DNA from: Lactifluus volemus
Taxonomy: Eukaryota; Basidiomycota; Agaricomycetes; Russulales; Russulaceae
Direction: 5' to 3'
DNA length: 64,000 nt
NCBI GenBank assembly: GCA_022376515.1
Contig: WTXI01000136.1
Coordinates: 35,460-99,459, forward strand
Part shown: piece after piece, positions 1-13,238 of the stretch
Numbering within the stretch: position 1 is the first letter of the stretch
Layout: every line of letters begins with the position of its first letter
Program-made: the position numbers and the translations under genes
The notes under the pieces: generated by a model
Database searches by the model: none
Seen by the model: the letters and a program-made list of their open reading frames with translations, nothing else
Told to the model about the DNA's origin: nothing

Positions 1-2595
1 CGTAGAGTCCAGGAAGACATTGCTCGCATCCTCGGCATGGATTCGGATCGTCTTTTCAAGTTTATACACCCTTTCAACAGGCCAAACCTCTTTTACGAGG
101 TGTGTATACACTCACTGCGTGGGCTCAAAACAGTTTGTGAACGTCGTTAGGTTCGGTACCATTCTTCCGTCGATGGGATAGCCCAGATGGACGAGGTCTT
201 GAACTACATCAAAGGCCTGCATCTTCGACGAGGAAGACCGTCCACGGGCATCGTTTATTGTCGGACACGCGCGACGTGCGATGACCTGTCGAACTACCTA
301 AGAGGGAAGGGATTGAACTGTCGCCCATACCACAAAGGCGTCAAGTGGGTTCTGAGGATTAATGCTTTATTCGAAGCTGCACTGCTGAAAGAATCATAGG
401 CCTGCGATTCTTGACCTGACGCTCAAGGAATGGGAAGAGGGCGGAAACGGCACCGGAGGCTTAGATATCGTAAGTTCTTTAGAGTCTGGGGCTCGCCAAT
501 ACCAGGTTCCTGGAGCTGTGTTACAGGTCTGCGCTACGATTGCGTTCGGCATGGGCATTGATAAGAGTGATGTTCGGTGCGCCACAGTGACACATTGCAA
601 CGTTGTTGAGCGGATCCGTTGAAGAGAGTCTAGGTACATCATTCATTACGACCTGCCGAAGAGCTTTGAAGGTACGTTCAAACTACTTGGAACAGGGCGG
701 AATTGAAGTCGAAGTTGCGCCAGGCTACTATCAGGAGACTGGTGAGTAAAGCACCTCGAAGATTCCGTCACTTCTTTGACTCCGACAGGACGAGCTGGTC
801 GAGACAGTGAAGTAGGTTCATTCAATTTGAACAAGGAAAGAATTAGGACTGAATGGGGCACAGCCAGCAAAGTGTATTCTCTACTATTGTAAGACAACCA
901 CTCGAAAATACTCTCAGCCGAACCTGATCATCGATCGCAGCTCGAGAAGATATGTTGCGTGTCAAAAAGCTCGTCGTCATCTCCCAAACACGCCGTCAAG
1001 CTATGGCTGATAGAAATAACGACCCCCCGCCCAGTCAGAGGGCAGTAGATAGCTTTTCTGCAGTAAGGTTCGCTTTGCCTGTGGTTTCATCCCTGTTCAT
1101 TGGTTCCATTAGCTCGTCGATTTCGCAGAAAACCTGAACGTCTGTAGACATGTGGTGGGTAACTTTTACCAGTATCGCATGGCTCAATGTTCATTCTCCA
1201 AGTTAATATGCCGATACTTCGGTGAGACCGTCGACATACGGGACACCAATGTGGTCAGGTCGTACTGTGACAACATGTGTGATGTACGCATCTTGAACCG
1301 AGCTCAATTGCAACCCCAATTAATGCTATCCATCAGGTTTGCAAGAACCCGGAGAAGGCCAGAAAGAGGAAGGAGTCGTTGTCTCCTATTGAGGCTATTG
1401 GCGCAAACGCGGGTCCGACGGCATACCCTGAAGACGATGAGGACTACCCAGTCCCGCAAGTCACAGCACCACGCATTCCCTCACGACCTGCCAGCCTCGG
1501 CAATGCCCGCGAGAAATCGAAAATAAAGGTAGTCCGCCGGTCAAGTCCCAAGGAGGAAGACACCCTCCCTCGCGTAGCGAGCACAAGCACTGTCCTAGCG
1601 CCCATCGGCGGGAGGACCAACTATGTTGGCCCAGCGCTTTTACGTTCGCGTCCGACGGGTCTGAAGCGGAATTCGTCTGAAGACACGAAAGAAGACCGAA
1701 GCGGGAATTCAAAGAAAGTGAAGAGTGGGCCTACGTGTCTGTATTTCCAAGACTCCTTTGCCATGGTTATGCGGCTGATATGAAGTTGGTAGCGAGAGGC
1801 GCAACACAATTCCGTGTGCCCTTCAAGGTCCCTTTGAACACTGCATCTGCGAATGGGCAGGTGGGATCAAACACTAGAGGTTCGACAAGTGACAAGCCAG
1901 TGTCGACGGGTGTTTCAGACGTCGTTCCGGAGGAGCCTCCTATAGACTTGGCAGATCGTGACGACGAATTTCTACCTTGTGAGTGGGATTTTCACCCTCA
2001 GCACTGGAATAAAAATCAAGTGCTCTTTGACTTTTTTCCCATTAGCGTCACCCATCAGCATTCCAGACAATGAGATAGATCTCGACGTGTCATTCTCTCA
2101 GAAGGTTCCGGTGGGTATTTGGTCCTGTGTGAGACGAACGTCGATTTTAATGTCTCTCCTGTTACAGACAGAGGACAGGACCGCGACTTACAGAAACATC
2201 TTCCGAGCGCTATACAAAACTTTTATGTACAGCGCAGGTCAAGACGATGCATGGCACAAAATCCACACGCACCCGTCAGACAAGAAGACAAGGTAGGAAA
2301 CCAGGCCACAGTTCATGGTTGTGATCATAAGCTGATCATTTCAATTAATGTGATTAGGGCCCAGGTGTTATCATTAGCCGCCAAGGAACTCGAATTTGCT
2401 GTGCATTCGATGAGCGCTAGTCAAGCGGGGTATGGGGTGAGGTCCACAAGTGCAGTCAACTGTATCAAGCGCTTGGCGAAAGAGGGAGCTTGGACACCGG
2501 ACCAAGACGCTGGCGTTGCACGCAAGGACGAGTGGGACGTCGTTGCGGTTTTGAGACGGGCAGGTCAGAGCACGAATGGTAAGGAGAAGACGTAG
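1..2595 (+). CDS. RecQ-family ATP-dependent DNA helicase (5' part outside window)
   Basis: This is the 3' portion of a RecQ/Sgs1-type 3'-5' DNA helicase, a nuclear enzyme of recombination and fork repair. The window opens inside the helicase core (RPNLFYE motif). An intron at about 100-150 is followed by helicase domain 2 with GIVYCRTRATCDDL, CATIAFGMGIDKSDVR, HYDLPKSFE and, after splicing, YYQETGRAGRD. Next come the RecQ zinc-binding helices with Cys residues (ICRYFGE, YCDNMCDVC). The C-terminal 350 or so residues are basic and low complexity and close with a conserved-looking tail that stops at 2593-2595. At least nine short introns are needed, so no single frame spans the gene. All core motifs can be joined by GT-AG introns without a forced frameshift, so I treat it as an intact gene cut by the window edge. 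The exact intron before the PAKCILYY segment is uncertain. Confidence 0.88.
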
Positions 2596-4043
2596 TAGTA
2601 AGGTGAGAGGTGTATATATTAGGGAAAAGGGCATCGAATGGCGCGATATGTATAAATAACCAAACCAAGGCCAAGTCTAGGCTTGCACTGCCTTTTGGCC
2701 TGTCAAGTTCACGACCCCTGGATTTGGCCGGATCACGACTTCATCGAGGGTATTGATAACAAGCGTGCGAGTGCTGACGGCGCCAAAGCCCTATCTTCAC
2801 CCATCTTGGCAGCGGTGATAGAAGTCCGCAATCCAATTTATGAATTGTGTAAAATGTGAGAGTTCAAGTTGAGCTAATGATATGTGTGTAAAACAGTACT
2901 ACACAGTACTTTGTACAACTTCACTTGTCCTATAATTGGATTATATGGCAAACGGGTGGCCAGGGCCTCAGGTTTCATTCGTGAAACGCTATTCCATGGA
3001 AGCGATAACATCACACTCATGGGTGTGGTGTTCCAAAGCCGAGCCACGTTTGGCCGATTATCGGCCAGAGATACCAGTGAATTACAGCATGTTGTTGCTG
3101 GATGCCGTCATTGTAATAAACCGCAACTGCAGCAATGTCAGTGATGTCCAAAAGAGGGACGATCTCCGTACGCACCGAACACGTTAATGGTATCCCGCGA
3201 AGGGGAGCTGGAACACGAGACAACCCATCATTTATGGAGGTTTTCCCTAAGAAAGCGGCGGTATAGAGATAAGTTGCCTATCAGAGTGTTTTGCGTCCGC
3301 TGCGGCAGAGCGCGTAACTGGTCGAACCAACTTTTTTTTTTTTTTTTGGAATGAAGCTGCGAAAGACGTCATTCGTACAGTAAGAAGTTTTCTTTCAACG
3401 ATGATATCAGAGATCTCTCAGGTCTCGAACACGGAACATTTGGTAGTTGATGGTCTGGACCACGGTTAGAGCCAAGATAAAAATGCGATTGGGGCTTGAT
3501 GGTACATTGTCCGGAGGTATATCAAAAGTAGGTTGGTACTAAGATTAGAAGATGCCCTAGAACTTCGTTGGGTGAAACATGTGTGATGTCCCTACGCCGC
3601 CAATAGAGAGATCACTACAAGAGGTATATCTACCCGCGCACTCGCCAACTGAGCAGTTTTCGCGGATGGAAGGCAAAAATTCTCTGTGTGCGCTGTATGC
3701 TTTTCATCCTCCTTACATCCCATCCAGTGGCGCCGAGTTATCAAAGTGGGCCCAGGTGGAGTGTTTTTTTTTTGTTTTGTCAAGCCTGCCTTTGCCATTT
3801 CTGAGCGCAGCAGAATTTTTTGTCTTAGCGATGATGGCCACGAACTCCTTTCAGAAAAAAGCTGAGAGGAGGGGAAGTGAAAAATCCGGGGAAACGGTCG
3901 ACTTTGGGATACCGGAACTAAAGAGCGAGCGCCGGGCCGAGATTCGGAGAGCGCTTAGCGGGCTGGGGGCCGACAGGGCCACAAATCCTACTTTGCACTT
4001 GCAATTGCCTACCCCCCATCTGTACAGTTTTTTTTTTTTAAAA
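2596..4043. other. Intergenic, no gene recognised
   Basis: This is the region between the RecQ helicase and the GTR1 gene. It holds a 16-base T run at 3332-3347 and a repeated CAGTAC-type motif near 2893-2911. The open frame over 3579-4214 has low-complexity composition and merely runs into the first GTR1 exons, so I do not call it a gene. Confidence 0.5.
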
Positions 4044-5243
4044 ATGAAGAAGAAAGTGTGTATGCCTAATTTATTGATAAATTCCTTTGCTCACACAACT
4101 GTGCAGGTACTTCTCATGGGCGCATCGGGGAGCGGGAAAACCTCGATGCGCTCACTCATCTTGTGCGTCACGCTCGCTCCCTCTGAGCACTCGATGAGAG
4201 AGCCTATCTGTTGAGTCGGATATAACGTTGTAGCTCTAACAATCCCGCTTCGCTCACGTCGCGCCTCGGCGCGACCATCGACGTTGAACAGAACCACGTT
4301 CGTTTCCTCGGTGACCTCATCCTCAACCTATGGGATTGCGGCGGACAAGACTCGTTCATGGATTCATACCTGACCACTCAACGATCTACCATATTCCAGC
4401 ACGTCTGCGTGCTCATTTACGTTTTTGAGGTCGGCGCGAGAGATGCGACAAAGGACGCAGAGTACTACCGCGATTGTCTCGACGGTCTGCAAAAGTACTC
4501 GCCCGAGGCGTCCGTCTTCCTTCTTGTGCATAAGATGGACCTCGTCACAGGTGACAAGGTGGCGGTACTCGAACGTCGCACTCGCGAGCTGCAGAGTGAG
4601 AGCGGGAACGTCCCCGTCAAGGTGTTTGGCACGAGTATTTACGATGAGTCGTTGTACAAGGCACGTCATACCATATTTTTTATCTATTTTGCGCGCTTTC
4701 GTTCTCTCCCTCTCCCTACTTCCCCCTCCCTTCGTGTATCTGGGCTAACTGACGGGAGCAGGCATGGTCGCGCATCGTGCACACCATCATCCCAAACGCG
4801 GCCGTCCTGTCAAAACATCTGACGACCTTCGCTCAAGCCTGCAGTGCCACAGAGGCCATCCTATTCGAACGCACCACGTTCCTCGTCATCGCCACTTCCA
4901 ACCCGCCCGACGGTCCCGACCAAGAAGATCTCAGTCCGACACGTTACGAGCGCACCAGCGAGCTGATCAAAGCGCTGAAGCATTCATGCGGGCGTATGCG
5001 CGAGGAATTCCACGCGCTTGAGATGGAGCTGCCCGATTTCACCGCGGTGCTGGATGGAATGACGAAGAATACTTACATCTTGCTTATCGTGCATGACCCT
5101 ACGATCGGTACGTAGGGCAGTGTACGTGTTGCGTCATGATAATGATGACGTGGCTATTCGCAGAGACGGCCGCGTTGAAGATCAACATCCGCCTTGCCCG
5201 GCTAAAATTTGAGGAACTTCAAAGCGATTCTGTGCTTGCATAA
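4044..5243 (+). CDS. GTR1: Rag-family small GTPase, Gtr1/RagA type
   Basis: Ortholog of Gtr1/RagA, one half of the Rag GTPase heterodimer that signals amino-acid sufficiency to TORC1 at the vacuole. A tiny first exon (4044-4055, MKKK) splices at about 4106 to VLLMGASGSGKTSMRS, the P-loop GxxGxGKT. A second intron inside codon F (after ATCTT, to about 4226) restores SNNPASLTSRLGATID. Switch II appears as WDCGGQ, and the guanine-specificity motif is the HKMD variant typical of Rag proteins. The C-terminal roadblock half follows (AWSRIVHTIIPNA, LFERTTFLV, TKNTYILL) and ends KFEELQSDSVLA. The short first exon was chosen because yeast and metazoan orthologs also begin only a few residues before the P-loop. 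All parts join in frame, so the gene looks intact. Confidence 0.93.
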
Positions 5244-5504
5244 CTCCCCCTTTTTTCTCTTTCTTCCCTCGCCCTTTTGTTTTTTTTCTTATCATTATTT
5301 CTTTTGTGTGTCATGTTGATTCCTTTCCCATCCTTATCTTAAAATGCAGATTTGCCTTTGCCAAATTGCCCCGAGTGACTTCATATCGGAAATCTCCGCC
5401 GCCCTCCCTTCACATACCCCTCCCTACTTTTGGTCGTCGGAATAGTTAACCCATTACAGGAGGGGCCCGCCTTGAACCAATCGGCTTCTTTGACGTTGGT
5501 GTTG

Positions 5505-5528
5505 ATGGTGGTGGTGGTGGTGGTGGTA
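5505..5528. repeat. (TGG)n microsatellite
   Basis: About seven uninterrupted TGG units are visible in non-coding DNA downstream of GTR1. Confidence 0.9.
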
Positions 5529-6634
5529 CTAGTAGCAGTAGTGGCTGCGACAAGATCCAGGTAAAGGAAATGAGAATGCCGAACTACTCACGATGAATGA
5601 ACTTTGATTGGGAACTAGTCCCGCACCCCGAGAACCGGGAAGACGTCTCATGCCTTCCCCACTCTAGTCAGTCATGCTCGTCGTCAGTCTTACCCGCGGA
5701 ACTGTCCTTGCGGGGTGTCATAGGTACGTCCCCTTTGCCACGTAAGAGAAAAATAAAAGACTCAAAATTCACGTTTTTTTTTTTTGGATCTTCGTCCCTA
5801 AAGTTTCCTTGGGACGAGAGAATGGATAGTACTGCATCCAGGTTGGTGTAGATGGCGAGTGGAAGCAACCCCCCTTTATATATTAACACGGAAATGAGAG
5901 GTGCCACATTAACGCCACGCTGGCACGCGGAACCATGATATCGTCAATCTCTTCTTGTGGTGAATCAGTCGTTAATGTGATGCGCGCGCCGATAACCTTC
6001 AGTCATCGAGGCGCCGATCGGGGGGCGTTCAAAGGCTCGAAGTTTGTTATTCGTCCGGGTGAAAGGCGCAAACTATCCGGGATCAACGAGAGAAAGAACG
6101 AATAAAACGAAAAGATAAGAGGCCTTTAGCTTCTTCACCTCTTGTTTTTTTCTTAAATCCGCTTTGGATTCACCGCATCCCATATATACGAAACTGATTA
6201 ACGGATAACATAAAAATGACATAGCGTGTAGAGGCCGCATGCATATTGCGGGGAGTTCATGATTTCAGACTTTCTTACAACACACAGGTCAGTGTTTCCC
6301 AAAAGTAGACGGGCGAGCCGGCCGCGGTCAATCACATAAGTTTGAAAAACTTCGAAATTCACTTTTTGGGGGGTTTTCAAAGCCGAGGGCCAGTTCGGGA
6401 TTAAACTGAGCCGAGTACTGAAATAGAAATAGCGAAGGGGGGCCCCGGCTATTACAGTAGCGTCATCCTGTGGAACGCGTTCCAGGATTAGAGCCGTAGT
6501 GGAACACAGAATAGAAAGCAAGCTGGGAAGAGGGGGGGACCAAACCCAGAAAAGTTCAATAGACCGCGGAAGGAAGAGAAGAGAAGGAATAAAGAGAATA
6601 AAGAGGGGGAGCAACGGAAATGAGAAGAGAATGA

Positions 6635-6654
6635 TGGTGGTGGTGGTGGTGGTG
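6635..6654. repeat. (TGG)n microsatellite
   Basis: About six TGG units lie in the same intergenic region as the tract near 5.5 kb and in the same strand orientation. Confidence 0.88.
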
Positions 6655-7715
6655 ATGTCAAATTGATAATGAACTTAGACAGGCCCATGTGGAAAAAATA
6701 GAAAGAAAGAAGATCGTTACTTGCTTCTCTTTTTCTCGTGAACAGTGGTGGAACGCCGAAAAACTAGGATAGAACCCCCCCAAAACCTAACTTCTGTGGA
6801 AGGATGAGAGAACCAAAAGCCGGGCGCTAGGACGTTGCCGAGCGACGTGGGCGCTATTCTCACTCATTACAGTACGGTACCCTTTTGCTTTGCTTGTCAA
6901 CACGTCACGGACGGACCAGGCCTGACCAGGGAAAGGGCCACCTTTTTCTTTGCCCCTTTCACATCGCTGAGGAGCAATGCTCCACATGGGAGCGCGCCAT
7001 GACACACACACCTTGGCACCGGCGCCAAGTGGCGCTGACGCCCTGCCCGTACTTGTATGTTTCACTCGAGATGGAGCATCACCTAGATCTTCGAAAGTCA
7101 TGTCCGGTTTGGGACACCTATTGCGGCTTGGCCGGGGGTTCGATGACGCAAGCTTAATTTATCGTTTGCAATTGTAGGCACCACATAGGTCAGAGATGCA
7201 ATAGTCCCTGTGGAGAGCTTTCTTAATTAATTTTAAGGTTGGAGGGACGGGGGGAAAGAGGGTGGGTGATAATCGTGGTGTGCAGCCGACGCCTGGGGGA
7301 CGGGGGGAATTAATAGGTGGCGCGTATCGGTTTGCGACGATCCTCAAGGAAAGCATACGGGGACATTGGGTGAAGCAACGAAGAATCAGCCACCGAATAG
7401 ATGAAATGGCCAGGATGACGAAAGGTATCCCTGGATGCCCCACTGTAGCTAGATTGGGCTAGCGTGTGAAATGACCAGTTGCAAGGGTGAGCAATGTAGA
7501 GATGTGCCGTGGCGTGGCGGTGTCAGAGTCGAAAGGCCAGCAGTTTTTCCGTGTTAGAAGGGGGAGCGGTGTTAATAACCCGGTGGATTTGATAACCTGA
7601 AAGGGGAAAGAGGGTAAATAAGGGGACAAACAAGTAGCCGCCCAAAGGCAATTGGCGCGAGAAAGGGAAAAAAAGAGCAAGTGAGCAAAGAAAGCCTTGT
7701 CGTCGGTCAAAGAAG

Positions 7716-9437
7716 ATGGGTCAGTCTGCCTCATCGACCGTAACACACAACAGTGCTCAAGATAGAGATAACCGTGACAACAAGCTTCCCTCTCATCCCG
7801 TTCATAGATCCCTCCGTACTAAAAAGAAATCCCTCGAATTGCCCGACCTGGCGTCCCTTTCTCTTACTCCTGCCCCCTCTCATCTAAACTCCCCTAATCA
7901 CTCTCCTCGTCCCCACTATAGGAGACAGAAAGCTTCCTCCCCTATCCCCATACCCGCTCACTCTCTCACTCCCAACGGAGCCGATCATCATTACCAATCT
8001 CACGCCCGTCCGAACCAGCTCCCTTCGACTACTCAAATGCCCGATGTCCTCGTTCAACAGCAACCCCCTACTCACATTCCCGTCTTTCCTCCCTCACAAC
8101 GTCTTAGATCCACCCAAACCGCTTCCAGATCTTTCACCCGACCCTCCCAAGCCACCCATCTCCAGCCAATCAATGATGTCGAACCACCTCGTGAACAGGA
8201 GGCCAAGGTCGCCCCATTCGTCTCAGAAACGATCAGCAGCACAATTCCATTAGGCTTAACTCAGGCAGATGTTCCTCAACCCCCAACTCGTGCTCGACTT
8301 TCACCCATCGATGAACCCCCACAACCCGTAGATGTAACGATCTCATGGCATGGCAGTGGAAAGAATGTCCTTCTTGCTCGTGCTGGCGATGCAAACTGGA
8401 AGGGCCGTCAAGTGATGACCCGCAGGTGCGTGCTATACACATCCCTTTTACTTTTTTTCCCCCTCCTCCCCCCGTCTCGTGTAGCTCTAATGTAACCCTA
8501 ACCACAGCTCATCCAAATCCGACACTTTTGTCGCCATTGTCCCACTCTTACCTGGCACGCACCATATCAAGTTCATCGTTGATGACAACTGGAAGCTCGC
8601 ACAAGATCTCCCTACCGCTGTTGACGATGATGGTTCACTGGCCAATTATGTTTCTGTACCGCTCCCCGCTCCCCCTTCAACTCCCCTTTCACCACCACCC
8701 ACTTCCGCAAATCGCACACCCCATCAAATCTCTTTCTGGTCACAAAGCAGTGATGCAGGTGTCTGCACACCCTTTGGCGAAGAAGGTTGGACGTCCGTTA
8801 TTCCCCCCGAGTTGATCGCCGCCGCTCGTGAAGAAGAAGTGTTTCTTGCCAACGGGGCAATCGGCACCGCCCCAAACATCCCTCCAGCACCCGTCCTCCC
8901 ACGGCACCTCGACAAGCTCATCCTCAACACGCGCGTCGGCGCCCCGCCACCACAACCTGTGAAAGAACGCAGACACCGTGCGCGTTCACGACACGGCGAG
9001 TTTGGCATGACTCGATCCGACCAGGAAGAGCAACCTCCAGCTGGCTCTTCTCATATTCCTGTCACGACGGCGAGTGGGACAGACGTGTCCGCTGCACGCC
9101 ATGGGCACCCCAACTCCAGTTCGCATTCGCATTCGCGCTCGCCCGTCCGTACCCTTGTCGGCGGCTCGACTGCCGCATTAGGCTCGACGGCTGCCGCATT
9201 GATGCTGGCAGATGATGCGAGCGTGCTCCCTGTGCCATCGCACGTTGTCCTACATCACCTCAGCACCAGCGCGATCCGGAATGGTGTACTGGCAGTTGGT
9301 AGCACGACTCGATACAAGAAGAAGGTGCGTCTCTCGTCACTCTTTTTTTTGAAGCGTACCTCTGACATTTTTTTTTCTTTTGCATCTTACTCTTTCGCAA
9401 GCAGTTTATCACAACGATCTATTACAAGCCGACGTGA
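7716..9437 (+). CDS. AMPK/SNF1 complex beta subunit
   Basis: Scaffold subunit of the SNF1/AMPK energy-sensing kinase (Sip1/Sip2/Gal83 family). The start MGQSASS matches an N-myristoylation signal (Gly2, Ser6), which places the complex at membranes. About 200 Ser/Pro-rich, disordered residues follow. Then comes the AMPK1 carbohydrate-binding module: VTISWHGSGKNV, ARAGDANWKGRQ, an intron at about 8428-8507, HHIKFIVDDNWKLA. After a Pro-rich linker, the C-terminal ASC domain binds the alpha and gamma subunits: PPELIAAAREEE, PPAPVLPRHLDKLILN, VVLHHLSTSAIRNGVLAVG, STTRYKKK. A last intron (GTGCGT to GCAG at 9404) leads to FITTIYYKPT and stop TGA at 9435-9437. The RYKKK...YKP ending is diagnostic of beta subunits. 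The long Pro/Ser insert between CBM and ASC domain is common in fungal members. No break is seen. Confidence 0.93.
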
Positions 9438-10014
9438 TAATCGTTGCCGTCGATTCCATAAAAATGTGTATTCATAACTGCTTGGCCGTAGAGGGCAACC
9501 AGGCCATTAGATTTCGCTGCCTTCATATAGTTCTTACTTCGCATTCTACCATCCTTTTTTTTTTTTTCCAACTCTCCCCAATCCGTGATGCTTACGATCT
9601 TGATGACGTTGATGCTTTAGTTTGTCGTGCCCGGTGCGCGCGAGAGTGCCAAATCGGCTTTTCCTTTTTTTCTCAGATTTTTGCTTGGTTATGATTCATG
9701 ATGTACTATAGTCATCTCATCTCCATGCATTTTGCACACGGACAGGTGTTTAGTACATGTTGTGTGCTACTTTGACGAATATACCATGCTTTCCCTTTCT
9801 CTTGTCACACTGATCGGAGGGCGCCGTATGCGATACATCTAAGGTACACAGGGCAGGGCAGGCCGCGGCGGAGACAAGGCTAAGTTTGTCTGCCATCAGC
9901 TTGTGATAACGGACCCTTCTTACGGGGACCACTTGGCCGCTTGTTTATCCCTTCTGGGTAGATAAACCAAATCATCATCACAATCACGTGTTGAGACGCG
10001 CCTTGTACTGACGA
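9438..10014. other. Intergenic, AMPK beta to APC2
   Basis: No gene is seen. There are T-rich runs near 9555 and 9665, and the short open frames are not conserved. Confidence 0.5.
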
Positions 10015-13000
10015 ATGACTTCCGAGGCGTTGCGCAATCAGGTCGCAGCCAAGTGGCAAGATGCTTTCAATAGGCTCAATCGAGGCGCACAAGGTATCTC
10101 TGGTCTCATGGAGTTTAGCAATGTCCGTTCGTCTCTTCGTCGTTCAAAACAAAAACTCTAAATTTTTTTTACCCTTCTTAACAGGCATGGGCGATTGCTG
10201 CAGAATTTTTACGTCCGAGAGAGCTTGGGACACCCCCGAAGGATTTTAGTGAGTGTAGAAAAATGCGGTTTATTTTTTGGTTTGTTAGTTAAACGTTAAC
10301 GGGGGCGGCGGTGTGCATGTAGATACGGTCGAAGTTAGGAACGCGTTTGATGTCCTCATGCAGTGTAGGATGTTACCTATGCTCTTGGAAAGTTTCGTCG
10401 GTACGTGTTGCGACCAATCTTTTATTCATTGCATAACACGCCCGTACACGTACAGAGGATATGCGCCGCAATCAGCATTTGATCACGAATGACGTGGTGA
10501 GGTACATGACGGAGTACGAGGTGTGGGGTGTAACTTTTTTTTTTTGGTGCGCTTCTAGAGCTCTCATCAATATCTGCTTGGGGGGACAGGCTAGCGGAGA
10601 CCCGGACGTGATCGGCCGACTCGTCCTTCTCTTAGCAGATTGGTACTTTGCGTGGGCTCCCGGTGGCGAGTAAGTTTTTTGTCCCCAGCTCGCGTGTTTC
10701 TGTCCGACGACGAGCCCAACCAAGTCCGTCTAGGTTAGGTCATACCATATCCTCAGCATACATCGTCAATTTCCAGACGCACGTCTTCTCCGTTCTGCCT
10801 TCGACATTCGCCGGCGGTTTCAAGAAGCTCCTGGCCGCTACCCTCGCATTCTATACGCAGGGGGGCGCCGCCGCCGCCGCCGACGCCGCCGCATCGGTGA
10901 AGAACTCCAAGCTTTGGCCGTCTTTTGAACTTCTCGGACTCGCGGATCGTTACGAATCATTGATCGCGAGCGTATGTTATGAACACATTGAAGCACACGT
11001 ATTGGAGACCTGTATCGGCAAGTGGGACGAACCGATGCTGAGCAAGTTGCGCGAGTGGATGGCTGATAAAGTTGTGCCTTGGATGCTCCTGCCATACGCC
11101 AGGGGTGCAAAGACGAGTGAGTCAGCCTCGCTCTTGGTCTAACCCGCCCCCTCGATCTAATTCCCCTGTTACGCATACGTAGCCGAAGAAGCGAGGACGA
11201 TGTTGCAAGGCGTGGGATCTCGATTCGATTTCCACGTCTGCAAAACCTTGTGTGATCTCCGGTGAGTGATGTAAACATTTTTTTCTGCGCGTTTCTATTA
11301 ACCTGATACGTGTTTTCAAAAGAACCAAGGAGATGTTTGATATCGTCATTGACCATCCCGATTCGACACCCGCGCTCCACGATCTCAAAGTGAGGAATTG
11401 ATCCATCTTTTGGTCTTCTCGGCTCAAATGATATTTTCGGGGTTGCGTAGGAATGCTTACAACGCGTCGATCAACGCACCCAGCTTGTACAAGCGCTGCG
11501 CAAAGCGTGAGCGCCATCATTGACCCCCCTCTTTATTTGGCTCATTCTTGACCACAGTAATGAAAGAAGATTACTCCATCCTGGCGCAGATACCAAAGTT
11601 ATCTTGACACAATATGTGTCGTTGATTCGATGCTTACGCATCATTGACCCTCCCGGAGTCTTACTATTCAAAGTGGCCGACCCGATTCGACGTTATCTCC
11701 GGTGAGCCAACCCCAGTTTCTTGGCATGGAAGGTTCGACTAAGCGTCCCCAAATTTTAAAAGTGATCGCCCTGACACAATCCGCTGCATCGTTGCCAGCC
11801 TCGTGGTAGATGGCGAGAGTGGCGATTCAATAGTTGATGACGATGAGCCGATACAGGCACTACAGAGCGCGCCGGCAGACGACTATACCGACCCAAATTG
11901 GGAGCCGGAGCCTATCGATGCTGGACCAGGTAAGGTTTTTGTCCGGTCTGGCCGACTAACCCTGATCAATCCGATAGACTTTCGCGCCAACAGACCGAGC
12001 GATGTCGTCAGCACCCTCGTCAGTATCTACGACTCGAAGGACCTCTTTGTCAAGGAGCTCCAAGTTCTTCTCGCTCAACGTCTCCTCGCTGTCACCGATG
12101 GAAATTACGAGAAGGAGGTGGGGTCTAGTCATTCGGCTAATCTTCGGGGTATGTTATCGCTCACTTTGCGAAACAGCGTCGAAATTTAGAGATCCTCAAG
12201 ATTCGTTTCGGCGAAGGCCCATTGCAAGTTTGCGAGGTCATGCTCAAAGACATGACGGATTCAAAGCGGATAGATCAACATGTCCAGTCTCAAAGCTCGG
12301 TGAGTGTACGAAACTCAACTTGCTGCGCTCCCGGCGGCTGATATTACCTCAAGTCCGTAATGCACCCCACTATCATCTCTCGGCACTTCTGGCCACAGTT
12401 TCAGACGACAAAAATTCTCATGCCAGGTCAACTACGCGAGTATGACAAATTTTTCCAAACACTCTTATTACTCTTGTAAATTGAAGTCACGTGCATGCAG
12501 AATTCAAGAATCGTATGCGCGCGGGTTTGCGACGTTCAAACCAGACAAGAAATTACGCTGGCTCTCTCATCTTGGGAGCATCCGCCTTGACATACAATTG
12601 CAAGATCGTACCATCAGCGCGGACGTTCCACCTCTCGAAGCTGCATTCATTGAGCTTTTCTCGGAGCAAGGTGCGGTTTCCATATCCCACGAACGTCTAA
12701 CGACTCAATTTCACACGTGTTGTCAGACGTCTGGGCCGTGAATGATCTTATCACGCGTGTCGGGCCTGTTGAACGTTCGGTGGCGCTCAAAGCACTGCTG
12801 GCATGGGTTGATCGCGGTGTATTACGTGAGGAGAGCGACGGTGGGGATGTGCAGCGCTTCCGCTTATTGGAGAGTACCCCAACTGGTGCTAGCGCAACAC
12901 CAATAGGAATGTCCACTGCTGGCTCGCGCGTGGCGCTTACAGAAGAGGAGCCGACTGTGCTCACAGTGCAGCAGCAACAGGCGGAACAGATGAAGGTGTA

Positions 13001-13238
13001 CTGGAAGGTGCGTTCTCTTTGCGGTCTTTGTGTTGTTGATGCTCAGGTGGTCTGACGGTAGTTCATCGAGGGAATGCTCACCAACCTCGGCGGCCTTCCA
13101 CTAGATCGCATCCAAACGATGCTCAAGTTTGCACCGGGGTATGACCGCACAGTTGATCAGCTAGGCGCGTTCATGGATGCTGCGCGTCGTGAGGGCCTCG
13201 TCAACGTCAAGGATGGAATCTGGCGGCTCAACCGATAA
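10015..13238 (+). CDS. APC2: Anaphase-promoting complex subunit 2 (cullin-homology)
   Basis: APC2 is the cullin-type catalytic scaffold of the APC/C ubiquitin ligase, which drives mitotic exit. The ATG at 10015 gives MTSEALRNQVAAKWQDAF. Many short introns follow. Recognisable blocks in order: VLPSTFAGGFKKLLA; KWDEPMLSKLREWM; DPPGVLLFKVADPIRRYLR with DTIRCIVASLV; SDVVSTLVSIYDSKDLFVKE with LLAQRLLA; the cullin-homology block LKIRFGEGPLQVCEVMLKDM with TDSKRIDQHV; KLRWLSHLGS...LDIQLQDRT; and the C-terminal APC2 winged helix MLTNLGGLPLDRIQTMLKF ending NVKDGIWRLNR. The stop TAA is at 13236-13238. Order and spacing match animal and yeast APC2. An alanine run encoded by GCCGCC repeats near 10868-10893 is a local oddity. 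Exon joins were not all resolved but no disabling change was found. Confidence 0.92.

Larger units (their letters stand above)
5244..7715. other. Intergenic, about 2.5 kb
   Basis: There is no recognisable gene. The stretch contains two GGT/TGG microsatellites (5505-5528 and 6635-6654), several poly-T and poly-A runs, and purine-rich DNA just before the AMPK beta start. Short open frames on both strands are low complexity and have no family resemblance that I can see. Confidence 0.5.

Noticed and set aside
1..2595. RecQ gene as a pseudogene because it is broken over many frames
   Set aside because: The breaks coincide with GT-AG introns, and GRAGRD and the other helicase motifs are restored after splicing.
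3579..4043. Long plus-strand open frame leading into the GTR1 P-loop
   Set aside because: It is low complexity and reaches the P-loop only through intron sequence. The MKKK first exon with a GT-AG intron fits the family start better.
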